This document shows positions 8,301 through 17,045 of a DNA stretch of 64,000 bases, piece after piece. This DNA comes from Hominenteromicrobium sp964531265 (GTDB taxonomy: Bacteria > Bacillota > Clostridia > Oscillospirales > Acutalibacteraceae), in the NCBI GenBank assembly GCA_964531265.1, contig CAZHDW010000010.1:1-64000 (forward strand). The letters run 5' to 3'. Within the stretch, counting starts at the first letter, position 1; every line of letters starts with the position of its first letter. Below the pieces are notes generated by a model. It was not told the origin of the DNA. It saw nothing but the letters and a program-made list of their open reading frames with translations, and ran no database searches. The position numbers were made by a program, and so were the translations under genes.

Positions 8301-9668
8301 CTCTCCCGAGCGAATGCGCACCGCACCGATCTCGGTGATACGCTCCGTCTTCGGCGAAAGCCCCGTTGTCTCAAGGTCAAAGCATATGTATTCCGTGTCG
8401 AGCGGCAGCTCACTGCTGCCCGTAACAGCCGGAACAAGGTCATTCACAAAATAGCTCTCAACGCCGTATATGACCTTAAAATCTCCGCCGCCCTTTTTGA
8501 TTTTCAGCCACGCATTCATGGCATCCGGGAAGGCCTGTGCAACACCGTGGTCGGTTATGGCAATGGCCTTCTGTCCCCATTTATAGGCTCTGTCTATCAG
8601 CTCACCTGCCGGAGTCATGCCATCCATGGAGGACATATTTGTATGCAGATGCAGCTCCACACGCTTTTCCTTTGCGCTGTCAACCACCTCTACCATTTCG
8701 GCTCTGGCAATGGCATTCGGACGCATGACATTTTCTCTGTCGTATTTGTCGTATTCCACACTGCCCGTCACTATAACGGCTGAGCCCTTTTTTATCGAAT
8801 CGATAGTTGCACATTCGTTGATATTCTGAATGAGCTTCAATGTAATGGAATTCGTGTAATCGGTGATATCAATCGAATATATCTTTCTGGTTCCGTCACG
8901 GGTTTCCTTGGACTCGATATCGAATACCTCACCCCATATGGTAACTCTTCCGGCCTCTATAGTGGCATCACTTATCGGCACGGGTTCCTTCTTCGGCAAA
9001 TTTCCTATAACCGGTCTCGCCGTCTCAAGGATTATCTGGGGCATCAGGCTCTTGCCCTCACGCACACTTATCTTACGCTTTGCGGCACGCTCCTTCATGG
9101 AGGCCTCATAGCGCTCAACCTCTTCCACAACCGCCGCGCGTATCTTCTTTTCCTCTTCTACACGCAGGCGCTCGATAACCGATTCGTCGCCGCTTTCAAG
9201 CTTTGTCTTACCGGCAAACTCAACACTCAGCGTGACCTTGAACCACTCACGGATTGTATCGCTTATCAGCCTGTCCGTTTTTCTTGTCAACATCAGGTCA
9301 GCACCGCCGTGGGACAGGGTGATGACGAGCTTATCGCCGTTCATCTCCGCTGTACTGTCACGGAAGGTTCCGTTAACGCTTGCATCCAGCTCTCGAACAC
9401 GGTCTATAACCGACGGCAGAGCCTCAACAGACCACAGCTCCGGAGAAAACATCGGCGCTATTTCAACGCGCATATCGGGCAGTATTCTTGCATGAAGCTG
9501 CCCATTAAGGCCCTGCAGCTCCTTATACGGGACAAAACGCGGAAAGACTGTGCGTAGCCGCACAGCCTGTCTTTCGCGATATATCTCAATTTTTTCGATC
9601 CGTCCCTCATCCAGCTCCGCGGATGACTTTATTCCTGCACTTTTTAACAGATCTCCAATCGTTTTCAA
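5331..9668 (-). CDS. polC: DNA polymerase III alpha subunit, PolC type
   Basis: 1445 aa, full length for PolC, the leading-strand replicase of low-GC Gram-positives. Domains in order: N-terminal domain, OB fold about 240-325, PHP domain from about 336 (HLHTNMSSMDG), proofreading exonuclease with D431 and E433 (FDLETTGL) inserted in the PHP region, zinc ligands C914/C917/C939/C942, palm aspartates D968 and D970 (PDIDLNFSGE), and a C-terminal clamp-binding peptide QTTLF. The start is a TTG six bases after AAGGAG; no in-frame ATG precedes it. It follows ispG by 17 bases. Confidence 0.98.
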   Translation of the reverse strand: MKTIGDLLKSAGIKSSAELDEGRIEKIEIYRERQAVRLRTVFPRFVPYKELQGLNGQLHARILPDMRVEIAPMFSPELWSVEALPSVIDRVRELDASVNGTFRDSTAEMNGDKLVITLSHGGADLMLTRKTDRLISDTIREWFKVTLSVEFAGKTKLESGDESVIERLRVEEEKKIRAAVVEEVERYEASMKERAAKRKISVREGKSLMPQIILETARPVIGNLPKKEPVPISDATIEAGRVTIWGEVFDIESKETRDGTRKIYSIDITDYTNSITLKLIQNINECATIDSIKKGSAVIVTGSVEYDKYDRENVMRPNAIARAEMVEVVDSAKEKRVELHLHTNMSSMDGMTPAGELIDRAYKWGQKAIAITDHGVAQAFPDAMNAWLKIKKGGGDFKVIYGVESYFVNDLVPAVTGSSELPLDTEYICFDLETTGLSPKTERITEIGAVRIRSGEILESFNTFVDPEKPIPEKITELTGITDEMVKGAPSEEEAVKSFFDFCGENAVLVAHNAGFDTSFIRAVCERHGMTFDNVYIDTVVMCRAMLKDIKNCKLDTVAKYLKLKPFNHHRACDDAAVLGEIFVNLLQRLRDDHGAKNISDINTALAGGDPKKLPTYHQIILVKNLVGLKNLYKLISYGHLDYFYKRPRTPKSVLDRHREGLILGSACEAGELFRAMTQNAPWEKLVEIASYYDYLEIQPLGNNMFMVRNGTCDVEQLKEYNRTIVKLGEKLNKPVVATGDVHFKDPKDASARAILMAGQGFSDADEQAPLYMRTTDEMLKEFEYLGAEKAYEVVVTNPNKIADMIEEIRPIPEGVFPPFIDGAEEQLNSITWERTKAKYGDPLPEIVEKRLKRELDSINKHGFSVLYMTAQKLVADSEAHGYLVGSRGSVGSSFVATMSGISEVNPLEPHYICPKCKYSEFITDGSYLSGFDLPAKKCPRCGEELDRDGHTIPFETFLGFDGDKTPDIDLNFSGEYQSGAHRYTETLFGRENVFKAGTISTVADKTAYGYVKKYAEERGRTLHKAEEKRLTISCTGIKRTTGQHPGGMVVVPKGKEVYDFCPVQHPANDQNSDNITTHFDFHSIHDTICKLDELGHDVPTIYRYLEDYTGIPVMKVSMSDPAVMSLFTSTEALGVTPEEIGSQTGTFSLPECGTPFVRQMLIDGQPKTFSDLLQISGLSHGTDVWIGNAQDLIKDGTCTISTVIGTRDSIMTYLLLKGLEPKMAFKIMEITRKGNARKLFTNEHIAAMKEHNVPDWYIESCYKIKYMFPKAHAAAYMIATLRLGWYKVHKPVEYYAAYFTVRSEDFDGAVAVQGKAAVQRRMRELEQKQKDHLATAKEEAAYSTFQIINEMLARGIELLPVSLEKSHAKKFLVEDGKIRLPFSSLSGVGESAANSLYEACSSGNGFISIDELQSQAKVSSAVIDTLRNAGALKDLPDSSQTTLF

Positions 9669-9685
9669 AGCATACTCCTTTTATA

Positions 9686-10735
9686 TCAGAGCTTCTCAAC
9701 TTCCTCCATCAGAGCCTCGAGCAGCTCGTTTTCGGGCACCTTTCTTACAATCTGACCCTTTTTAAAGATAAGTCCCTCGCCGCTGCCGCCGGTAACGCCG
9801 ATATCGGCCTCCCTTGCTTCTCCCGGGCCGTTCACAACACAGCCCATGACAGCAACAGTTATGTTCTTATCAACGTTTTCAAGCGCCGCCTCCACGCGGT
9901 TTGCAAGGCCGATGAGGTCTATTCTCGTTCTGCCGCATGTCGGGCAGGAAACAAACTGAACTCCGCCTATCATTCCGAGTGCACGAAGAATATCCTTACC
10001 CGTTCTTATCTCCTCGGTCGGGTCGGCGGTCAGAGATACCCTCAGTGTATCGCCGATACCCCTCTGCAGGAGGCTTCCTATGCCTATGGCAGATTTGACA
10101 ACGCCCATTCTCGTCGTGCCGGTTTCCGTTACACCGAGGTGCAGCGGATAATCGCAGCGCTCGGATATCATCTCATAGGCCTTGATATTTGTATCCACCG
10201 AAGAGGATTTCAGCGAAATTACGATATCAGTAAAATCAAACTTTTCGAGCAGCGATGCGTGGTAGAGAGCACTCTCGCACAGTGCCTCAGCAGTAGGAGC
10301 ACCGTATTTTTCAAGTATCGACTTCTCGACCGAGCCGGAATTCACACCGATGCGGATCGGGATTTTCTTCTCCCTGCAAATATCGGCAACGGCCTTTACC
10401 CTGTCATCTCCGCCGATATTTCCCGGATTGATGCGTATTTTGTCTATTCCCGCATGTGCGGCCTCAAGAGCCAGCTTATAATCAAAATGTATATCTGCCA
10501 CAAGAGGGATGGAGACAGCCTCCTTGATAGCGGGTATAAGACGGACTGCGTCCATATCGGGTATGGCAGCGCGCAGTATCTGGCAGCCGGCCCTTTCCAG
10601 AGCCACAGCCTGCCTTACACTGCCCTCTATATCCGTAGATGGTACATTCAGCATTGACTGTACGGTAACGGGTGCACCGCCGCCTATCTTAACTCCGCCG
10701 GCCACTACCTGTTTTGAAATTCTCTTCATGTTCAT
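9686..10735 (-). CDS. ispG: 4-hydroxy-3-methylbut-2-enyl diphosphate synthase (flavodoxin-type)
   Basis: 349 aa. Penultimate step of the methylerythritol phosphate pathway, reducing MEcPP to HMBPP with a [4Fe-4S] cluster. Cluster cysteines are visible in SCPTCGRTRIDL and MGCVVNGPGEA. The TIM-barrel N-terminal part starts with the typical KRISKQVVAGGVKIGGG. AAAGGA lies seven bases before the ATG. Together with dxr three genes upstream it shows the cell makes isoprenoids by the MEP route, here next to uppS, the user of farnesyl diphosphate. Confidence 0.97.
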   Translation of the reverse strand: MNMKRISKQVVAGGVKIGGGAPVTVQSMLNVPSTDIEGSVRQAVALERAGCQILRAAIPDMDAVRLIPAIKEAVSIPLVADIHFDYKLALEAAHAGIDKIRINPGNIGGDDRVKAVADICREKKIPIRIGVNSGSVEKSILEKYGAPTAEALCESALYHASLLEKFDFTDIVISLKSSSVDTNIKAYEMISERCDYPLHLGVTETGTTRMGVVKSAIGIGSLLQRGIGDTLRVSLTADPTEEIRTGKDILRALGMIGGVQFVSCPTCGRTRIDLIGLANRVEAALENVDKNITVAVMGCVVNGPGEAREADIGVTGGSGEGLIFKKGQIVRKVPENELLEALMEEVEKL

Positions 10736-10762
10736 TTTCTATTCCTTTCTCAGCTTCAAAGC

Positions 10763-11854
10763 TCATCCGCCGTGAATAATACGAACAATATCATTGAAGG
10801 TAACCAATACCATTAACGCAAGCAGCGCTATCATTCCTCCGGCATGAACCCAGCCCTCATATTTCGCCGGAACGGGTCTGCGGAAAATAAGTTCAATGAG
10901 CAGGAACACTATGCGTCCGCCGTCCAATGCCGGCAGGGGCAGCAGGTTCACGATACCGAGGTTCACAGATATCATCATCATTATTCGCAGGATATTATTT
11001 ACCGCGTCGCCAAAGCCGCTCTCAAGGCCGAGGGACGCCGCCTGTGACACTGCCTGAGCAGTACCGACAGGGCCTGCCATATCATTAAAGCCGAATCTGC
11101 CCGTCACCATTCCGACAAGGCTTTCGAACACCATTCTTACAGTGGAGACAGTATCCTCAAACGATTTGCTTATCAGCGTCAGCACCGTCTTGTGCTCGCC
11201 GAGAATATAGAAGTCCATAACAATATGCCGTCTTCCCTCACCGTCGGGCAGAGTATTCAGCGAGACGGAATCGTATCTTATCGTCTCATCGCCGCGACGC
11301 ACGGTTATGTCCATATCGACCGTGTCATCGGTGGCCTTCATAGCTGCAAGGCTGAAAGCAAAGGAGAGATCGGTATCCGTATTTACAGCATAGCCGTTGA
11401 TATCGGTGATATAGTCACCCACCTGTATTCCGGCAGCCTCCATAGCGGAATCCTCATAGAAGCTCGCTATACGGTTCGTGCCAAGCAGCTCCTGCTGAGA
11501 AAGCAGCACCATCATCATAATAATGGCAAGCAGTATGTTCATTATGCCGCCGGCCGCCACAACGATAAGCCTCTGCCACACAGGTCGCCTGCCAAAGGCA
11601 TGTGGGTCTTCACTTTCTTCATCCTCACCCTCCATGGCGCAGTAGCCGCCAATGGGCAGAAGGCGTAGTGAATACTGTGTCTCGCCGCGTATGAAGGAAA
11701 ACAGCTTCGGCCCCATGCCGAGCGCAAACTCGTTCACGCGAACTCCGCTCAGCTTTGCGGTGAAAAAATGACCGAATTCATGGAAAAATATGATCAGCCC
11801 AAACAGCAATACCCCTATTACCGTGAGAAGAACTCCCTGCAAAATCGTATTCAA
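10763..11854 (-). CDS. rseP: Site-2 protease, RIP metalloprotease RseP/RasP
   Basis: 363 aa membrane metalloprotease. Zinc motif HEFGH at residues 25-29 in the first membrane segment, one central PDZ domain (about 125-200), and the second active-site motif LPALDGGRI near residue 300. It cleaves anti-sigma factors and remnant signal peptides within the membrane. The start is TTG with AAGGAG seven bases upstream; the reading frame has no ATG near. It sits between dxr and ispG, the same relative place as rasP in Bacillus. Confidence 0.96.
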   Translation of the reverse strand: MNTILQGVLLTVIGVLLFGLIIFFHEFGHFFTAKLSGVRVNEFALGMGPKLFSFIRGETQYSLRLLPIGGYCAMEGEDEESEDPHAFGRRPVWQRLIVVAAGGIMNILLAIIMMMVLLSQQELLGTNRIASFYEDSAMEAAGIQVGDYITDINGYAVNTDTDLSFAFSLAAMKATDDTVDMDITVRRGDETIRYDSVSLNTLPDGEGRRHIVMDFYILGEHKTVLTLISKSFEDTVSTVRMVFESLVGMVTGRFGFNDMAGPVGTAQAVSQAASLGLESGFGDAVNNILRIMMMISVNLGIVNLLPLPALDGGRIVFLLIELIFRRPVPAKYEGWVHAGGMIALLALMVLVTFNDIVRIIHGG

Positions 11855-11865
11855 AGTGACGCTCC

Positions 11866-13032
11866 TTATCTCGAATATTTCTCAGTAACATACGCTCTGG
11901 CCTCGGCATCCGCCTCAAGCACATCCTCCACGCATGTTATTTCATGCATATCAAAGCCGTCCGCAACGGCACATATTATCTCGCCTATATCAAGATAGTT
12001 GATCTTCTCCTTGAGGAAAAGCGATACCGCCACCTCGTTCGCTCCGTTAACCGCAGCAGGAACAGTACCGCCGCGGCCTATCGCACGCTTCATGGCACCG
12101 AGGCAGGTGAATGTCTCCTCATCCGGCTCGAAGAAGCTGAGCTTCTGCCAATCCGCAAGCTTAAGGCGCTTGACGGGGGACTCGAATCTGCGCGGATAGG
12201 TCAGCGCATACTGTATCGGTATACGCATATCCGGCACACCGAGCTGCGCTATCACGGAATTGTCCCTGTATTCAATGAGAGAATGTACTATGCTCTCTCT
12301 GTGCACAACTATGTCTATATCCTCCGGCTCCATGTCAAAAAGCCATTTTGCCTCTATAAACTCCAGTCCCTTATTCATAAGTGTGGAGCTGTCAATCGTC
12401 ACCTTGGCTCCCATGTCCCAGTTCGGGTGCTTCAAAGCATCGGCAGGCTTCACTGCCGAAAGCTCCTCCCTCGTCCATCCGAAGAACGGGCCACCGGAGG
12501 CTGTAAGGATGATCCTGCTGAGATCCTCCTTCTTATGCATTCCCTGCAAGCACTGGAATATGGCCGAATGCTCACTGTCGACCGGGAGGATTTCTATCCC
12601 GTTTTCCTTTGCCGTGCGCATGACAAGCTCGCCGCCCGCAACCAGTGTTTCCTTGTTTGCAAGCGCCACCTGCTTCTTTGCACGCAGAGCCGTAAGCGTC
12701 GGCTGTAAGCCGACCATGCCGACCACCGAATTCAGTACGATGTCCGCCTCATCAAGCGCAGCCAGCTCGCAAAGGCCATCCATTCCGGACAGAACCTTAA
12801 CATCGAGATCCCGCACGGCGGCTCTTAATTCACTTGCCGCCTGCAAATCAAAAACCGCAACTGCTTGCGGTTTGAATTCTCTTATCTGCTCTTCAAGCAG
12901 ACGAATATTAGAGTGCGCAGCAAGTGCCGCGACCTGCACGGCATGCTCGCCCTCTTTTTCTATGCAGCGCACAACGTCAAGCGCCTGTGTGCCTATTGAG
13001 CCTGTTGAACCAAGCAAAGATAGTTTTCTCAT
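11866..13032 (-). CDS. dxr: 1-deoxy-D-xylulose 5-phosphate reductoisomerase
   Basis: 388 aa. Converts DXP to MEP with NADPH, the committed step of the MEP pathway. NADPH-binding motif GSTGSIG at 8-14; the metal and substrate motif PVDSEHSAIFQ near 155 and GWTREEL and MNKGLE further on are diagnostic. An AAAGGG site precedes the ATG. It is part of the uppS-cdsA-dxr-rseP-ispG-polC run with gaps of 11-34 bases. Confidence 0.98.
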   Translation of the reverse strand: MRKLSLLGSTGSIGTQALDVVRCIEKEGEHAVQVAALAAHSNIRLLEEQIREFKPQAVAVFDLQAASELRAAVRDLDVKVLSGMDGLCELAALDEADIVLNSVVGMVGLQPTLTALRAKKQVALANKETLVAGGELVMRTAKENGIEILPVDSEHSAIFQCLQGMHKKEDLSRIILTASGGPFFGWTREELSAVKPADALKHPNWDMGAKVTIDSSTLMNKGLEFIEAKWLFDMEPEDIDIVVHRESIVHSLIEYRDNSVIAQLGVPDMRIPIQYALTYPRRFESPVKRLKLADWQKLSFFEPDEETFTCLGAMKRAIGRGGTVPAAVNGANEVAVSLFLKEKINYLDIGEIICAVADGFDMHEITCVEDVLEADAEARAYVTEKYSR

Positions 13033-13051
13033 AGAAAATCCCTTTCCACGA

Positions 13052-13873
13052 TCAGAATATCATCGGCAGCATTGATGCTGTGAGATATACAAACGGCGCT
13101 GTAAAGATAACGCTGTCAAAGCGATCCAGAATGCCGCCATGTCCCGGAAGAACATTTCCGAAGTCCTTTATGCCATAGCTTCTCTTTACAAGTGAGAAGG
13201 TGAGGTCTCCGAGAGCGGAAACAAAAGCACTGAAAAAGCCGATAAGAAGCATGGACAGCACACTGACACCATTATCGCCGCTGTAAATGAGGTTGGAATA
13301 CACAACGCCTGCAATCACCAGCACCGCAACGCTGCTTATAATTCCGCCGATAAAGCCCTCAACTGTCTTTTTGGGGCTGATTTGCGGACAAAGCTTCCTT
13401 TTACCGAAGAATTTTCCGGCAAAGAAGGCACCGCAGTCCGGCACCCATGCCGAAAAAACAGCCACAAGTGCATAGAAAACGCCATGCTCCGCGCTGAAGC
13501 TGCGCACTGTGACTATACATTGCAGCGCCAGCGGAATGATTATCGTCATGCACATCGCAACCGAAATGTCCTTAAAGGATATTTCGGAGTGACATTTTAA
13601 TAGCACACAGAAGATAATCGCCGCATAGAGCGAATATATCAACAGATTTGCGTTTTCAAAGTGGAAAAACTGTACGGCTGCCGCCGCTGCCATGCTGGGT
13701 ACCACAACAAGGCGTCTGTTACCCAGACCAATGGCCTTTATCAGCTCATAAACAGCCACAGAAGCTATCAGAGCGATTGAAATATTTAATACGATCGGAA
13801 ACGAGTTGTTGAAGAGGACTATCGCCAAAATAAACGCGATCAGAACAGCCCCCGAAAAAACTCTGTCTTTCAT
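13052..13873 (-). CDS. cdsA: Phosphatidate cytidylyltransferase
   Basis: 273 aa integral membrane enzyme making CDP-diacylglycerol from phosphatidate and CTP. Multiple hydrophobic segments and the C-terminal family signature SLVKRSYGIKDFGNVLPGHGG with the following DRFDS. The start at MKDRVFS follows AAAGGA; the frame is open further upstream across the end of uppS, but that part lacks the family pattern. It follows uppS by 34 bases. Confidence 0.96.
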   Translation of the reverse strand: MKDRVFSGAVLIAFILAIVLFNNSFPIVLNISIALIASVAVYELIKAIGLGNRRLVVVPSMAAAAAVQFFHFENANLLIYSLYAAIIFCVLLKCHSEISFKDISVAMCMTIIIPLALQCIVTVRSFSAEHGVFYALVAVFSAWVPDCGAFFAGKFFGKRKLCPQISPKKTVEGFIGGIISSVAVLVIAGVVYSNLIYSGDNGVSVLSMLLIGFFSAFVSALGDLTFSLVKRSYGIKDFGNVLPGHGGILDRFDSVIFTAPFVYLTASMLPMIF

Positions 13874-13907
13874 GTCAAAGCTTATCCTTTCATTGTCTGA
13901 AATACGG

Positions 13908-14636
13908 TCACACTCCGCCAAAACGGCGATTTCTTCCGCGGAATTTCTCAATGGCCTCGTCCAGATGCTTCGGCTTGAAATCCGGCCAAAGAATATCAAA
14001 ATACTCAAATTCCGTGTAAGCGCTCTGCCAGAGAAGGAAATTTGAAATGCGCTCCTCCCCACTCGGGCGAATGATCAGATCCGGGTCGGGCTGACCGGCC
14101 GTGTAGAGAGAATCGGATATCATCTTCTCCGTGATATCCTCCGGCTCTATTTCGCCGCGCTTAACACGCTCCGATATCATCTTAACGGCGCGCGTTATCT
14201 CCGCACGTCCGCCGTAATTCATGGCAAGGTTCAGCACCATGCCGTCCTTCGGCGCACTGGCCTCCTCAACGCGATGGATAAGCTTCTGCAGCTCCGGAGA
14301 AAACGCCGTAACATCTCCCAGAAAGTGCACGCGAATGTTCTCATCCATAAAGTCCCTGAGGGCTTCCTCAAGATACTGATGAAACAGCTTCATCAGTGCA
14401 GATACCTCTTCCGCCGGCCTGTTCCAATTCTCCGTGGAAAAAGCATACAGCGTGAGATATTTTACTCCTATCGAAGCCGCATACCGCGTTATGGTCCTGA
14501 AATTAGCGGCTCCGGCAGTGTGTCCGGCTGAACGCGGCAAGCCGCGCTTTTTGGCCCATCTGCCGTTACCGTCCATAATAATGCCGATATGCTGCGGAAC
14601 ATCCGCAGCATTCGACATCGAATTATTTGATTTCAT
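13908..14636 (-). CDS. uppS: Isoprenyl (undecaprenyl) diphosphate synthase
   Basis: 242 aa cytoplasmic cis-prenyltransferase producing the C55 carrier for cell-wall synthesis. Diagnostic motifs: IIMDGNGRWAKKRGLPR with the metal-binding Asp, AFSTENWNRP in the middle, and RPSGEERISNFLLWQ near the end. Start at MKSNNSMSN with an AAAGGA site about 11 bases upstream; a second Met six codons in is possible. It connects the isoprenoid genes of this operon with peptidoglycan synthesis. Confidence 0.97.
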   Translation of the reverse strand: MKSNNSMSNAADVPQHIGIIMDGNGRWAKKRGLPRSAGHTAGAANFRTITRYAASIGVKYLTLYAFSTENWNRPAEEVSALMKLFHQYLEEALRDFMDENIRVHFLGDVTAFSPELQKLIHRVEEASAPKDGMVLNLAMNYGGRAEITRAVKMISERVKRGEIEPEDITEKMISDSLYTAGQPDPDLIIRPSGEERISNFLLWQSAYTEFEYFDILWPDFKPKHLDEAIEKFRGRNRRFGGV

Positions 14637-14679
14637 TCTCAATGAAGTCCTTTCATCCGTATTTCCGTAAAAGCAACGA

Positions 14680-15234
14680 TCAGATAGTAAGAACTTCCTT
14701 CTGCTTAGCCGCAGAAAGCTCGTCAACGGTCTTTACATTCTTGTCTGTGATATCCTGTGTCTTCTTTTCGCCCTGCTTAAGGTCATCCTCTGTGAGAACG
14801 CCCTCTTTCTTCATTGCCTTCATCTTTTCGATGGCATCACGACGAATAGCGCGCAGTGCAACCTTGGAATCCTCAGCCATCTTGCTGACTTCCTTAACGA
14901 TCTCCTTACGCTTCTCCTCTGTCAGCGGCGGGAAAACAAGGCGGATAACTCTGCCGTCGGACTGCGGGTTGATGCCGATGTCGGAGGTCTGGATAGCTCT
15001 CTCGATTGCGCGGCAAACGGAGGAATCCCAGGGCTGAATTGTCAGAACGCGAGCCTCTGCAACGGATACTGCCGCAAGCTGGTTGATCGGAGTGGGAGCT
15101 CCGTAATAGTCAACAGTTACCTTATCGAGAACTGCGGGGTTAGCGCGTCCTGCACGAATAGCTGCGTAGTCGCTCTCAAGCTTCTGAATGGTCTTGCCCA
15201 TTTTGCTTTCAGCTTTTGCCAATACTTCTTTCAT
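14680..15234 (-). CDS. frr: Ribosome recycling factor
   Basis: 184 aa, matching the family length of about 185. Splits post-termination ribosomes together with EF-G. The recognisable stretch is AAIRAGRANPAVLDKVTVDYYG, followed by the tip region QPWD and the C-terminal coiled-coil. The ATG at 15234 is preferred because GGTGG lies five bases before it; a GTG three codons upstream is an alternative. It follows pyrH, as in most bacteria. Confidence 0.97.
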   Translation of the reverse strand: MKEVLAKAESKMGKTIQKLESDYAAIRAGRANPAVLDKVTVDYYGAPTPINQLAAVSVAEARVLTIQPWDSSVCRAIERAIQTSDIGINPQSDGRVIRLVFPPLTEEKRKEIVKEVSKMAEDSKVALRAIRRDAIEKMKAMKKEGVLTEDDLKQGEKKTQDITDKNVKTVDELSAAKQKEVLTI

Positions 15235-15305
15235 TATGTCCACCGATCCTTATTATAATTATGTTATTATGAAAATATACAGAATATACTCTGCAATATA
15301 CTTTA

Positions 15306-16016
15306 TCAGCCGTTTGTGATAACTGTGCCGACATTCTCGCCGCTAACGGCGCGTACGATGTTCTCCGGGTCTTCAATGCTGAATACGAAGAACGGGATGC
15401 CTCTGTCCTTGCAGAAGGAGGCTGCTGTCATATCCATGACCTGGAGGTTCTGGTTGAGGATATCCATATAGGTTATCTTATCATACTTCTTTGCGTCCGG
15501 ATTCTTCTTCGGGTCGCTGTCATAAACACCGTCGACCATTGTTGCCTTAAGGATAACGTCGGCATCGATCTCAGCGCCGCGAAGTGCCGCACCTGTATCG
15601 GTTGAGAAGAACGGGTTTCCGGTACCGCAGCCGAAGACAACGACACGGCCCTTTTCAAGATGACGAACGGCACGGTTGCGGATGTACGGCTCTGCTACCT
15701 CCTGCATTGCGATAGCGGTCTGAACGCGAACATCGAGACCCACCTGTTCAAGGCCGTCTGCAACGCCGAGAGCATTGATGACCGTTGCCAGCATACCCAT
15801 ATGGTCGGCACGTGTACGGTCCATGCTGCCGCTGCTTCTTCCGCGCCAGAAATTACCGCCGCCGACAACTATCGCAACCTCACAGCCCATATCTACGATC
15901 TTCTTGATCGGCTCACAGATCTTAACTACCGTATCAAAATCAATACCATGTCCTATGTTTCCGGACAGAGATTCACCGCTGAGTTTCAGCAATACTCTTT
16001 TGTACTTCAAGCTCAT
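15306..16016 (-). CDS. pyrH: UMP kinase
   Basis: 236 aa amino-acid-kinase-fold enzyme phosphorylating UMP to UDP. Conserved features: RVLLKLSGESL at the start, VVGGGNFWRGR near 50, and TGNPFFSTDTGAALRG near 130. It is the first gene of the operon here. The usual upstream partners rpsB and tsf are missing; instead a divergent promoter region and a lipoprotein gene lie upstream. Confidence 0.98.
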   Translation of the reverse strand: MSLKYKRVLLKLSGESLSGNIGHGIDFDTVVKICEPIKKIVDMGCEVAIVVGGGNFWRGRSSGSMDRTRADHMGMLATVINALGVADGLEQVGLDVRVQTAIAMQEVAEPYIRNRAVRHLEKGRVVVFGCGTGNPFFSTDTGAALRGAEIDADVILKATMVDGVYDSDPKKNPDAKKYDKITYMDILNQNLQVMDMTAASFCKDRGIPFFVFSIEDPENIVRAVSGENVGTVITNG

Positions 16017-16079
16017 ATCAGTTCCCTCATTTCAGTAAAAATCAAATTCACGCCGCTGCACGCAGCTATACTTATAAGT

Positions 16080-16108
16080 ATTTTACATGACGAAGTCCAT
16101 TTTGTAAA
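16080..16108 (-). promoter_or_regulatory. Promoter of the pyrH-frr-uppS-cdsA-dxr-rseP-ispG-polC operon
   Basis: Minus-strand boxes TTTACA (16103-16108) and TAAAAT (16080-16085), 17-base spacer, 64 bases upstream of the pyrH start. Confidence 0.7.
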
Positions 16109-16168
16109 GCCAAAACCAAAATGTTTACGAAAAAGAAAAAATTGACCCGATAAAAGCCTTTCTTTAAG

Positions 16169-16197
16169 TTTACATCATAACATATTTCTGATAAAAT
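16169..16197 (+). promoter_or_regulatory. Promoter of the lipoprotein gene
   Basis: Plus-strand boxes TTTACA (16169-16174) and TAAAAT (16192-16197), 17-base spacer. The same two hexamers occur in the divergent pyrH promoter, 60 bases away. Confidence 0.65.
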
Positions 16198-16260
16198 CAA
16201 GCTATAAGCAAAGCTAAAATATTGAAAGGAGATATCGGCTCGAATGCCGACGTATTGAAA

Positions 16261-16965
16261 ATGAAAAACAAAGCCTTTATTGCAGTATTACTGATCATCA
16301 CACTCCTGTCCATGTGCCTTACCGCCTGTACGGGCGGCACTGAAAGCCCCTCCTCAAGTGCTCCCGAAAGCTCCGTCACAGAGCCGCAGGTCTCTGAAGC
16401 AGAGCCGACACCGGCTCCCGAACCCACCACCTCCCCGTCACCGGAGGTTGAGGAGCTTGAGCAGACAGCGGAGCTGGAGGTAATGTATCCCATTCTTGAG
16501 GCTCATGTTCTGGCGCTGCTGAACGGCGGCAGCTTCAACGCGGACGATCCCGAGTATTTCTGGCAGACTGTTACCTTTGCGATTGACGGCTGCGGCATGG
16601 ATTTCTACAGCTCGGAGACCATGGGTAACGCACTTGTGCTGTCTCGCGGAGTCATTGAGGAGATCGCCTCCGCCCTCTTTGAGGACGGTGGAAATGTCCT
16701 GCTTGAGATTCCGGAGTCCCTCAGCGGAGATATCCAGTACGATACCGAGTCCGACGCCTTTGCTCATCCGCTCGGTGAAGCACAGTTCAGCATCGAACTG
16801 ACATCCGCAGCACAGGATGCTGACGGCGTCATAGCTGTTTCAGCCGAGCTTATGGCCGACGGGGAAACAGTCATCACCGGATTTACCGCAGAGCTTGTAT
16901 CGAACACCAGAGCCGGCAATTCGCTTTTCACGCTCTCCGTTCGCTCCATTGAGCTCAGCCGTTGA
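16261..16965 (+). CDS. Predicted lipoprotein of unknown function
   Basis: 234 aa from the ATG at 16261. The N-terminus is a lipoprotein signal peptide with lipobox LTAC and lipidated Cys23. A Ser/Pro/Glu-rich linker follows (about 27-65), then a globular domain I do not recognise, including the stretch CGMDFYSSETMGNALVLSRG. It is presumably anchored to the outer face of the membrane. The best ribosome site, AAGGAG at 16226-16231, is 29 bases before this ATG; a TTG start at 16222 is in frame but lies before the site. It is alone between two divergent units. Confidence 0.8.
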   Translation: MKNKAFIAVLLIITLLSMCLTACTGGTESPSSSAPESSVTEPQVSEAEPTPAPEPTTSPSPEVEELEQTAELEVMYPILEAHVLALLNGGSFNADDPEYFWQTVTFAIDGCGMDFYSSETMGNALVLSRGVIEEIASALFEDGGNVLLEIPESLSGDIQYDTESDAFAHPLGEAQFSIELTSAAQDADGVIAVSAELMADGETVITGFTAELVSNTRAGNSLFTLSVRSIELSR

Positions 16966-16987
16966 CGTTTCAATTATTTTGTTATCG

Positions 16988-17045
16988 ATATCTGACGGAT
17001 ATTTTGTCTAAAGCTGCAAAAAACGCGTCAAATCATATCCGATAT
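16988..17045. promoter_or_regulatory. Two ATATC-n-GATAT palindromes upstream of nfnAB
   Basis: Half sites ATATC and GATAT flank five bases at 16988-17002 and one base at 17035-17045. The second touches the -35 box of the nfnAB promoter. This looks like a paired operator, but no regulator is recognised. Confidence 0.4.

Noticed and set aside
5383..9557. Many open frames on the plus strand opposite polC
   Set aside because: They mirror the codon pattern of polC, lack ribosome sites and show no protein family motifs.
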